From Piliocolobus tephrosceles (lineage: Eukaryota; Chordata; Mammalia; Primates; Cercopithecidae), in NCBI RefSeq assembly GCF_002776525.5, contig NC_045453.1, positions 34,345,333 through 34,409,332 of the forward strand: 64,000 nt of DNA, in the 5' to 3' direction. This document shows, one piece after another, positions 55,246-64,000 of the stretch. Made by a program: the position numbers and the translations under genes. The notes beneath the pieces are model-generated. The model had not been told where the DNA came from. It did not search any database and saw only the letters and a list, made by a program, of their open reading frames with translations. Each line of letters begins with the position of its first letter. Position 1 is the stretch's first letter.

Positions 55246-57071
55246 GGCTCTCTCCAGGCCATCTCTGCAGGGCCAGCTCAGCCAGATGGGAAAGCTGGAT
55301 TTTGCATCATAAGTCTTGTGTTTTCAGCTTGGAGAGTGGAAGCGAGCACATCATTCTGCCTCCACAACAGGAAGGAAAACATCGCGAGCCTAAACTAAGT
55401 TCTCTGTTAGAACAAGGTGGTGCTCTCAGATGGCCCTTTAAGTGGGCTTTGCTTTCTGACTTTTATTTTTACGCTCATACCTGTCAGAGTTAGGTCTATA
55501 AAAAAACTCTGCTTTTTTAATAGCTGGAGGAAGGGCCCACAGTCGATGCCATGTGTGTCATGGGCATGATCTGACATGTGTCTTCCCAAGTAACCCAGGC
55601 TTAAAAGAGGGTCTTAGGACCATGGCTTCTTCGTGTTTGTCACCTTTGTGGCAAGTTATTGTAGAGACGTCGCAGCCACCACACACATTTCCGCTTTGGG
55701 TCTGGACTGACCGTCTTTGAGTGTCCACCCATCATTCACCGAACACTGATGCAGCTCGTGTGACGAGCCAGGTCTCTGGCAGCCGCCGAAGGTGGCTGTG
55801 CCTTCTGTGGATCCCCATTTAAATGATCTCATTCACTTGATATCGTGCTGTGGTCCTGTAAGATGCAACTGTTATAGGCACCGGGCCAAGGGTCCACAGG
55901 GCCTCCCTTTGCAACTCCCTGTGAACCTAAAGTTCTTCCAGGGTATGCGTTTTTTAAAAGGTTAGTTTGTGAAACCCCAGGTGTGTTGGAATGTCACATC
56001 CTATCTGCCTTCCCAAACTGGGTTTCTCTGGGATTTACCTCCAAGAAGCAGCCTTCCATCCCCCACCACATGCACAGACCTCCCCTTTGAACCCCAACTG
56101 ACCCCCTAATCTGCCATGGCCTGTTGTGTGATTGATGCTGGCATACCGTGGTTTGAGGGAAGTTGTAAAAACAGAGTTCTTCCAAACTGGACCTGCATTG
56201 GACTGCATGGAAAGAGTGCATGGGAATGGTGGTGGCAGAGGTAGGCGCTGGGCCCCTTTCTGGGGCCGTCGTCAGCTTCCAGGAGCCGCGCAGAGCAACC
56301 TCTGTCAGCAGTCAGCACGACTGTGGTACCAAGTTGTGCTGTTCAATTCATGATGAAACAATGTTTCCTTAACGTTCTCAGCTCCGTGCGCAGCTTCACC
56401 ATTCCAAGTATGGGAGGGCGAGGGCGCTGTACAAAGACACCAGGAAAATAAGCCTGAATAAGACTCGGACTAAAAGGGACAGGAGCTGGGGCTGGGGGGC
56501 ACAGAGAGCACACAGAGGCCCCTTGAGTCCCCAGCTGTGGCTGCATGCCTGGAGGACTGGGGCGTGAGGAAAGGACATCTCGCAGGGCATAAAGTACACT
56601 CAGTCCCCAGGCTGATTAGAGAGAGAAACGGACAGTGTCTGAGGTGAAGCTGTGCCCAGCTGCTCGCATGGCCAACACAGGGCAGCTCACCTGGACTCTG
56701 GCCAGTGAGACTCAGGATGGCGAGGGCGCCTGTGCACGCAAATGGGAGGTGCCATTGCCCAAAGCACCCTGGGGAGGCTCACAGAGCGCCCTGCCCTCCT
56801 ATCTGTATGTCTGCCTACAGGGTAGAGCCAGTGGTGCAGGCCCGGGATCGGGACGCAGGTCAGGAGAGGACTGTTAGCGGCCCCTGACTCAGCACCCATC
56901 TCCGTCCACTGAGACTCTGCCCATCCTTCAGGGCCTCCCCTCCTCCCCTCCCCACAGGCACTGGCACAGCGGCCCGGGGTAGAACCCACAGCCCTGACTC
57001 ACCTCCCTCCACCATGGCGTTGATCACAGGGCTGCCCAGAGCAGGCAGTGTCGACATGAAGCAAACCTTTG
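55246..57071. other. Unique sequence
   Basis: 55800-55880 faintly resembles antisense MIR (ATGATCTCATTCACTTGA). 55290-55510 is balanced and AT-leaning. Open frames at 56600-57050 mirror each other. No exon or RNA gene called. Confidence 0.4.
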
Positions 57072-57397
57072 TTAAAATACTGACTGAGGCCAGGCGCGGT
57101 GGCTCACGCCTGTAATCCCAGCACTTTGGGAGGCCGAGGCAGGTGGATCACCAGGTCAGGAGATCGAGACCATCCTGGCTAACACGGTGAAACCCCATCT
57201 CTACTAAAAATATAAAAAATTAGCCGGGCGTGGTGCCGGCGCCTGTAGTCCCAGGTACTGGGGAGGCTGAGGCAGGAGAATGGCGTGAACCCGGGAGGCG
57301 GAGCTTGCAGTGAGCCAAGATCGCACCACTATACTCCAGCCTGGGCGACAGAGCGAGACTCCACCTCAAAAAAAAAAAAAAAAAAATATTGACTGAA
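57072..57397 (+). mobile_element. AluY element with target-site duplication
   Basis: Sense Alu from 57088 (GGCCAGGCGCGGTGGCTCAC) with CCAGGTCAGGAGATCGAGAC and GGAGCTTGCAGTGAGCCAAG, AluY-type. Tail to 57386. Flanking AAAATACTGACTGA (57074-57087) and AAAATATTGACTGA (57383-57396) are the duplication, with one C/T change. Confidence 0.95.
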
Positions 57398-57474
57398 GGA
57401 GAAAAGGAAATGAGGCTACTGGGCCTGCAGCTCCTTGAGTGTCCACGCCTCCGTGTGTGGACTGATGGGGTAAA

Positions 57475-57960
57475 CGTTCTATGACAAAGCCCCTGTCCCA
57501 GAGGAGCTTTCAACGAGGGCATGGTGCCTACGGTAAATGAGTCCATGCAGGAAAGGAGCGGCACCCACAGGAGGCCTGTGCTGCCGAGCTCCTGGGAGGG
57601 TGACGCTGGGGCGGGGCTGCTTCAGACAAACGTTGGGAGGCCTCTCCAAGGAGGCAGTGTTTGCGCTGAAACCTAGAAAAAGAGCTACGTAAAAGACAGT
57701 TCTGAAGGCTCTGGGTCGCGGGCATTTCAGGCAAGGGTGCTATAAATGCCAATGCTGGGGATGTCGCTGAATGGGTTGGAGGGGCCAGAGCAAGGTGAAC
57801 AGGGCAGGGGCAGTGGGGCTGGATTTTATCCTGAGTGGGTCGGGAGACTGCTGGGATGGCAGGACCGGGTGTGTGTGTCCAAAAGACCATCTTGGCTGCC
57901 CAGGGGAAAGCGTGAACTCGGAAGAGCAGGGAGGAAGCTGTGCTGTCTTCCCGGTGGGAG
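57475..57960 (-). mobile_element. L2 LINE fragment, antisense
   Basis: CCCCTGTCCCAGAGGAGCTT, GGAGGCCTCTCCAAGGAGGC, TTTGCGCTGAAACCTAG, GCATTTCAGGCAAGGGTGC and GGATTTTATCCTGAGTGGGT follow antisense LINE-2 in order. Confidence 0.75.
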
Positions 57961-60178
57961 CTGGTGGTGCTGAGGAAGGACGTGCAGAACCAGGCAGGGC
58001 TGACAGATGTGAGGTCGGTGGAAGATCAGGAGCTCCCAGCGTCCAGGCTGGGCTCTGTGGGCACCACTGAACACAGAGTAAACAAATCGCTCCCATGCTG
58101 GGTCTTCCAGCTCCCTCGAGGACGCCCTGGTCCTCCATACTCCCAGCGCTGACGCCAGCATCTGTGCCCAAGGCAGTTTAGAGTGACACTGTCCTCTGTC
58201 CAGCACCGGTCCACGCTGAGGTATCTGTGTGCCACCGGGTCCCTTCTGTAGACATGCACCATGAAGACCAGGGCTGGTGGCAGCTGCTGAGGGGTCCAGG
58301 CTCATTGTCTGTGGGCTGACTGGGCCTCAGTCAGTGCCAGAGAGGACACCCTGCACGTGTGATTTCCACTGACCCTGCATCGTGGGCCATCCCGGCCTCT
58401 CCCCGGTGGAAATGCCTCCCCGCACAGGATCACACCACCCGCCTCTAGAATCCACCCACTGGGAGAGAAAGTCCAGGGCAAGCCCCAGGCCTGTCTGCCC
58501 ACCCTCCTGGAGCCATGCTCTCACCTGCCTCTTGACATCCACGTGCCCCAGGCATTGCAACGGCCCCTTGTTTATTCCTGTTGTTTGTTTTAAGTCAAAA
58601 GCAGGATGGGAAGGACAGGGGACTCCTGGGCCTGGGAGTGGAGTGGGGGCAGAAACCACAGCTGGGGCATAGGGAGCGCTGGTCCCCACTCCTGTGTGGC
58701 TGAACACCACAGCCTTTGCGGCATTCTTCACTGAAGATCTCCGGAAATGCAGCCGCCTGCATCAGCTGGGCTGGGAGCCGGGCCCAGGAATCTGGATTTA
58801 AAGCAGCATGTGGAAAGCCGGGAACCCACATCGCATCAAGAGACCCAGGAGGAGGTCTTGCCCCCAAGACCCTCACACGAACACTTCTACTCTCCGAGAT
58901 GCTTGTGTTCAGAGACAGAGCCTGGGCAGTCCAGAAAAGTTCTCTCAGCTAAGATTCTTCCAGTGACATCTGCGGACGAAGGTTCAGAGCCCAGGCTTCC
59001 ACCTCAAACGCCCCGCCCCAGTTCCTTCCTCCCAGGGGTCTGCCTGCTGAGAAATCAGCAGACACCCAGGAAATCCATAATCTTTTGCTGTAATATGGCG
59101 TCTTGGCGTCCACAATTTAGACCAATCTTTTCAACGCTTATTCGGAAGAGGAAAGCAGCATGAACTGAATGAAGTTTCTTGAAATTAACAGCAGTCTTCA
59201 TACCTGACCAAAGAGGCTGACCAGAAAATAAGCTTGACAGTTGAAATTACTTCTACCAGCCCATTCATCTAAGGTTGAGTAAATAAAAATCTCTAGCTGC
59301 TAAAAGGCAAACGTCACCACGTGGGGACGTCGCTGGCACAGGTGGCTGCTCCCTGAGTCAGAAGGGAGGTGGGACGAGTTCAGAACAATCCAGCCAGATC
59401 TGGGTGCTGCAGCCTGAAGGGCCTGTGCCTATTGAGCTGATAGCAACATCTTGATCACACATCACAGACAGGAAGGCGAGCACCATGCTGGTGGGCTGGG
59501 GGTGGCCTTGGCCTCCCAATCCAGGAAGCTGCTGTCAGGGCTCCCACCCTTCAATTCGGCAGCTGTTTCTGCTGCTCTCTGGCCTGTGGGTTGAGGGGAA
59601 GCTGCCTGCAAAGACCAGGGTAGTTTCTCATCAAGGGTTTGCCTTTGAATTTGCGGAGTGCCTTCTTTCCCCGGGTTCTCCCTTCTCGGAAAGTCAAGGT
59701 CCCAGGCAGGTCCCTTAGTGGGTGCCAAATTCCCCCCATGAAGCTCACGTCCCAGGCGGGGGGCCTGGAGCATCCACCAGCAGTGCTTTGTGATGCTGGA
59801 CGTGAACAAGTGCTCCTGGCAGGCTCACGTTTATTCATTTTTGATGAGGTGTGCACACAGCCAAGGGCAGCCGAGCTGTCTTACGACACACGGGGGTCAC
59901 CTAACATCGGATTTATCTCCGACCTTTGCGTGTCTACTGGCAGGCTGGTGGCTGCTGCATGCAGAGCCTACACGGTCCTCCAGCAAACCACAGCTGCATT
60001 CTCTGGATCCTGGGAATCTGCCAAGCAATATTGGCTGTCAGGGAGCCCAGGAAAATCGTGGCGGCGGGACGGAGGGGCACCTGCGGCTGCATATTAAGGT
60101 CACACATTGGAAGGTTGGTTCCTGCAGTTCTGGGTGGGGTCCAGGTGGGAAAATTGGCTGGAGACTCCGAGCACTGAC
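57961..60178. other. Unique sequence
   Basis: 58710-58810 weakly resembles a MER5-like DNA transposon (CAGGAATCTGGATTTAA). 59050-59290 is AT-leaning. Several 100-190-codon frames on both strands show no domains. Confidence 0.4.
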
Positions 60179-60300
60179 CTTGGCCATCCCACACCATCCA
60201 GCCAGCCCCACCCGAATGGACGTTGGGTCCCAGACACTGACCCTGGCTGTCCCACACCAGCCAGCCAGCCCCACCCGAATGGACATTGGGTCCCAGATAC
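60179..60300. repeat. 63-bp tandem duplication
   Basis: TGGCCATCCCACACC... (60181) recurs as TGGCTGTCCCACACC... (60244). Both continue through AGCCAGCCCCACCCGAATGG and TTGGGTCCCAGA. The unit is a multiple of three, so frames run through it. Confidence 0.96.
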
Positions 60301-61135
60301 CACTTGTGTTTTCCAAAACTGTACAGACAGAAGCTGCAAGCCCCATCTTAATCCTGGCTTGCAAGTAAGGCCATGGCCTCCTGCCCTCATTGTCAGGCTG
60401 TTCTTGATTTTCCCTGCCAAAAAGCAGGGTGGCTTTTGCCACACTTTGTCCAACAGCGACAATGCCTCCCCCCAAGAGATGGCTGCACAGATGGGAGCCA
60501 CGGTGCCTGGAGCTGGGGAGTCAGCCCTGTAGACAAACTTGAAATTCACGGGAAGAAAACCTGCTAAGTGAACACCAGCTGCTGCCGGCACAGCCAGGGC
60601 CACTGCGTCCCTGCAGTCCTGGGAAATTCGCTTCTGCCCTTGGTGCTAGAGCCCATCCCACTGGCAGCGCACAGGTGCCAATGCTGTGACTTCCATGAAA
60701 ACAGCCGTGGGCTCAGGCAGACTCCCTACGGAGGAGGGAGGGTGATGGCATGGCTGATGCTGGCCAAGGCCCACTGAATTCAGAGTCCACACAGGGGACA
60801 TTGGAGCTGAGGCCTAGGGCTCACAGAGGCCACATCCACAGAACCGTCGCTTCCGGAGGGCCAACCCAGGCAGAACTAGGGACTCCAGGAGGGATCCCAT
60901 CCCCCTGCAGAGCCCTTAGAATCCCCTCCGCCCCAGGTCACCGCTCTGCACACACAGCTACTGGCTGACCGAATCTTAACCTCAATGGGGCATTGGGAAT
61001 CTGTCAGCCACAGTGGCAGGAAGCTGCTCACAGCTCACTGTCAGGAAAGGGTTAAAGAGGCATGAACCTGAAGACAGCACAGTCTGGGCCTGGCTTCTGC
61101 TTCTCCTGGGAGTGTGGTTACACTTGCCGGGCTGG
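60301..61135. other. Unique sequence
   Basis: No repeat or exon recognised. Confidence 0.42.
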
Positions 61136-61240
61136 GGGTGCTGCCTTGAGCAAAACTGGAAGAAGGGTGAGAGGCATCCCTCGGGGGGGGGGGTGCTGCC
61201 ACGAGCAAAGCCGGGAGAAAGGTGAGAAGCATCCCTCACC
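61136..61240. repeat. 55-bp tandem duplication with G-run
   Basis: GGGTGCTGCC...GAGCAAA...GGTGAGA..GCATCCCTC occurs at 61136 and again at 61191. The junction has expanded to a G homopolymer (61183-61193). Confidence 0.94.
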
Positions 61241-61659
61241 CGCACACCCGGTCAGTCTATGTCCAGACGAGTGCTCCGTGGCAGCCCACGCAGTGCTGGC
61301 ACCACAGTCTGTGTGGATCATGCCCTTTGGGCATGATGCCACCATCTCATAACCTGTACCCAGGGTCCCTTTGAATGTGCCTAATCAGAGAAAATTGGGA
61401 CAGTGTGATGGAGGCAAAGAAGGGGCCAGTCCAGCCAGCACCTGGAGCCGCAGTGGTGTGGGAGGCAGGGCTCAGGGGGTCACCCCACCCTCAGGAAGGC
61501 TGAGAGGGTCTTGGGCAACCAGGTGTGTGGAGAAGCAGTGGGCCGGGATGGCCCTGCTCACGGAGTCCTGGCTGCACATCCTGCCCACCCTGGGGCTCCG
61601 CATGCAGCGTTTCTGTGCACACGATCCTCACCATTCTGTGAACCGGGAACCACCCATGA
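61241..61659. other. Unique sequence
   Basis: Contains a perfect inverted pair GCATGATC/CATGATGCC-like words near 61315-61340 (CATGCCC...GGGCATG). Nothing else recognised. Confidence 0.4.
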
Positions 61660-61790
61660 GCCCTCTTGACAGATAAGGAAACTGGGGAGCAGAGAAGTGG
61701 GGTTACATGTCAAAGGTCACAGAGCCAGAAAGTGACTTGGGACTCCAAGGCAGATCTTTCCAGTTCCAAACCTGTGGCTCCAGAGAGCGT
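61660..61790 (-). mobile_element. MIR SINE
   Basis: Antisense MIR: GACAGATAAGGAAACTGGGG, GTCAAAGGTCACAGAGCCAG, AAGTGACTTGGGACTC and TTCCAAACCTGTGGCTCC. Confidence 0.82.
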
Positions 61791-61880
61791 GGCCGGCACC
61801 CGATGCTGGCATAACACGCCCAGACGGCCCCACTGCACCAGCTGCACATGTGAGCACACACGCGTGCCTCCACACACACC

Positions 61881-62115
61881 CTGGGAGGTGATGGGGCAGG
61901 ATTGGATAGGGCCTGGGCTTTGTGTGTGACACACACGTGCACACGTACACACATTTGCATGCACACGCACGCTCTGGGAGGCAATGGAGCAGGATTGGGT
62001 AGGGCCTGGGCTTTGTGTGCAGTACACGCACACACACATGCACACGTGCATGCACACACACACTCCCTGGGAGGCAATGGAAGGGATCAGGCTGGACTCG
62101 GGTCTTTATGTGTCC
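61881..62115. repeat. 93-bp minisatellite, about 2.5 copies, with CA tracts
   Basis: CTGGGAGG(T/C)(G/A)ATGG begins units at 61881, 61974 and 62067 (93 apart). Each unit contains GGATTGGRTAGGGCCTGGGC and TTTGTGTGTG/CACACACG tracts. The unit is a multiple of three, giving through-running Cys-Val and Thr-His frames. Confidence 0.96.
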
Positions 62116-62403
62116 TGTATCCTGCTGTCAACCCACTAACCTCACTGCTGAGTCCTCAGTGAGTTTCCTGGACAAGCAGGCCAGGAAAAGTGAATGACTG
62201 CAAGGGCAGAGGAGCAACGAACTGGTTCTGAATAGGAAATGCACGTCTTAAAAGCAAGACTGCATGGCGAGGGACCCGCCAAGTCTGAGGCTGCCAAATG
62301 TTGCACGTGGCTGTCCGGGGGACAGCCAGGGAGATGCTCATTGTAGACATTAAGTGTTCTCGAGAGGCTGGGAACACTTTGTTGCCCAAGGCTTCTAGGA
62401 CCA
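62116..62403. other. Unique sequence
   Basis: Nothing recognised. Confidence 0.4.
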
Positions 62404-62736
62404 GAGATGCTAAGTGCTTCTTTTTTATGTGTGTGTGTGGACGGAGTCTCGCTCTGTCGCCCAGGCTGTAGTGCAATGGCGGGATCTCAGCTCACTGCAA
62501 GCTCCGCCTCCCGAGTTCACGCCATTCTCCTGCCTCAGCCTCCAGAGTAGCTGGGACTACAGGCGCCTGCCACCACACCTGGCTAATTTTTTGTATTTTT
62601 ATTAGAGACGGGGTTTCACCGTGTTAGCCAGGATGGTCTTGATCTCCTGACCCCGTGATCCGTCCGCCTCAGCCTCCCAAAGTGCTGAGATTACAGGCGT
62701 GAGCCACCGCACCCGGCTGAGATGCTAAGTGCTTCT
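62404..62736 (-). mobile_element. AluY element with 18-bp target-site duplication
   Basis: Reverse Alu at about 62422-62718. GAGATGCTAAGTGCTTCT is repeated exactly at 62404-62421 and 62719-62736. The poly-A tail is reduced to five T followed by ATGTGTGTGTGTGG. GCTCACTGCAAGCTCCGCC and GTTAGCCAGGATGGTCTTG are AluY-type. Confidence 0.96.
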
Positions 62737-63294
62737 ATATTGAAGAGTGAGCATTCCTAATTTGTTAGGTCCCCGCGTTATCTTGTAAATTCTCCAACCC
62801 TATGAGAAGAAAAACGCTGTTCTCCTCCAGAGGTCAGGTTGGCTTTCATCCCAGGGCAGCCGAGCTGTTATGCTGTGTGTGCACATGTGTTAGTATGTAT
62901 TTATCTAGTGGGAGGAGCTGGAAGCTGTAGGTGCAAATGGGTGTGTGCGTGTGGGTGAATGTTCGTCCCACTATTGACAGACAGACACACACATGCATGT
63001 GCAGGCCGGGGGAATTTAGCCCAGGCTGCCCCGAAGCCGCAGAGGATGCATCTGCCTGGAAAGGGAAGCACAAAACCCTCTGCATGTGACCCTGAGAACA
63101 CACAGTGAATCCAGATTTCAGAAGCCAAAGTGGTGCCCTGTGGAACCAGCTGCCCACGCTGGAGGCTGTCATGGGATGTGCTCACCACTGAGGCCCATGT
63201 GCAGGCTGTGGAGTCTGACAGTGCTGGGTTGTCCAGGCTAACAGCACCTGCTGGCCACTGCTGTCCAGGGCAACTCCTCCTGTGTGCATTCCCC
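62737..63294. other. Unique sequence with short GT tracts
   Basis: GTGTGTGC-type patches at 62873-62880 and 62941-62950. No exon recognised. Confidence 0.4.
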
Positions 63295-63410
63295 CAGCCC
63301 CAGTGCGGAAGAAGAGACTGGGGTCAGGGAGGTGAAATGGCACACCCAAGGTTAAGCAGCCTGGGAGCTTTGCTGCTATAGGATCAGAGCTCAGGTCTTC
63401 AGGGAAGGTT
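63295..63410 (-). mobile_element. MIR SINE fragment
   Basis: Antisense MIR: GAAGAAGAGACTGGGGTCAG, GGCACACCCAAGGTTAAGC and GGATCAGAGCTCAGGTC. Confidence 0.72.
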
Positions 63411-64000
63411 GCATTGCTTGTCTGTGCTCTAGGAGGATGCTGGCTCCAGGTCCCTGGGCCCTCCACTTGCTGCTTCTTGCTTCCCACTGCTCGGTACTAT
63501 TGCAGAATCATCCAGGGAGAAAGGAGAGGATGCAAGGAAAACATACTTAGGATCCACCAGCAGGCCTGGGTGCCTTCCACCAGCACCCACCTGTTCTCAT
63601 CAGAGCACCGTCTGCCAGGCCCTCTCTCCAGTCTGTCCTCAGGACCACGCTGGGAAGCCAGTGGGACAGGTGTTTCAGGAGGACCCCTGTCCAGCGAAGC
63701 TCAGGGCCGGCCCATAGGCCCCAAGCCGGTGGCAGGTCGGGTCCTTCCTTTGCCCTCGGGGATGGTGCCTGCCATAGCCCTGGACCTCCTGGAGCCCACG
63801 TTCTGCAGCAGTAAGTTAAGGAGCGGGCATGGACACATCTCGGAGCAATAATTCCCTGTGAAGGGCATTAAGGGCACTATGGGATGGGGAGGACAGGCTT
63901 CCCCAAAGACATGTGACTGTGGGCCTGGAGAGTTAAAGGGAACCAGTCCCGTGGAGGATGCAGTGCCAGCACCCCACACGGCAAGCACCGCAAGTGCCAA
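63411..64000. other. GC-rich unique sequence
   Basis: A 145-codon forward frame (63414-63851) and a 99-codon reverse frame running off the window end overlap each other and show no recognisable domain. No repeat recognised. Confidence 0.4.

Overview
This window looks like nuclear DNA from an Old World monkey (macaque- or baboon-like). It carries primate-specific Alu elements, MIR, L2, L1 and MaLR fossils. Three Alu copies (near 30.8, 40.4 and 42.6 kb) have the sequence variants I associate with the cercopithecoid AluYR group: CTCAAGCC in the 5' box, GCCGGGCGAGGTGGC in the right arm and GAGATCCGGCC near the 3' end. I could not support any protein-coding exon, tRNA, snRNA, rRNA or CRISPR locus. 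Every long open frame is either inside a repeat or has no recognisable protein features, so the window reads as intergenic or intronic sequence.

Layout. 0-10 kb: a CA-rich minisatellite interrupted by a 10-N gap, unique sequence, a MIR, two antisense L1 3' fragments, and an inverted pair of ERVL-type LTR pieces (6.7 and 9.6 kb). The second piece continues to a tRNA-Leu-like primer-binding motif. 10-20 kb: an AluS, an L2, a THE1/MST solo LTR with target-site duplication, a 430-bp compound tetranucleotide array, a conserved-looking AT-rich block (16.6-17.5 kb), an AluY and a MIR. 20-34 kb: unique GC-rich stretches alternating with AT-rich blocks, L2 and MIR remnants, a 780-bp ATCC array, an L1 split by an AluYR, and a 27-bp minisatellite. 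34-44 kb: a long unique stretch with conserved-looking sequence at 35.3-36.0 kb, one MaLR LTR nested inside another, two AluYR copies in inverted orientation, and a 173-bp direct duplication about 97% identical (40.9 and 43.3 kb). 44-64 kb: mostly unique GC-rich sequence with L2, HAL1/L1ME, MIR and two AluY copies, plus an unusual cluster of eight short minisatellites or tandem duplications between 48.9 and 62.1 kb.

The high minisatellite density and GC-rich unique sequence suggest a distal, subtelomere-like chromosome arm. The interspersed low-CpG, TAAT-rich unique blocks resemble developmental enhancers near a regulatory gene. Both points are inference: conservation and chromosome position cannot be read from one sequence. 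Repeat family names come from recalled consensus features, not from a database search, so subfamily labels are approximate.
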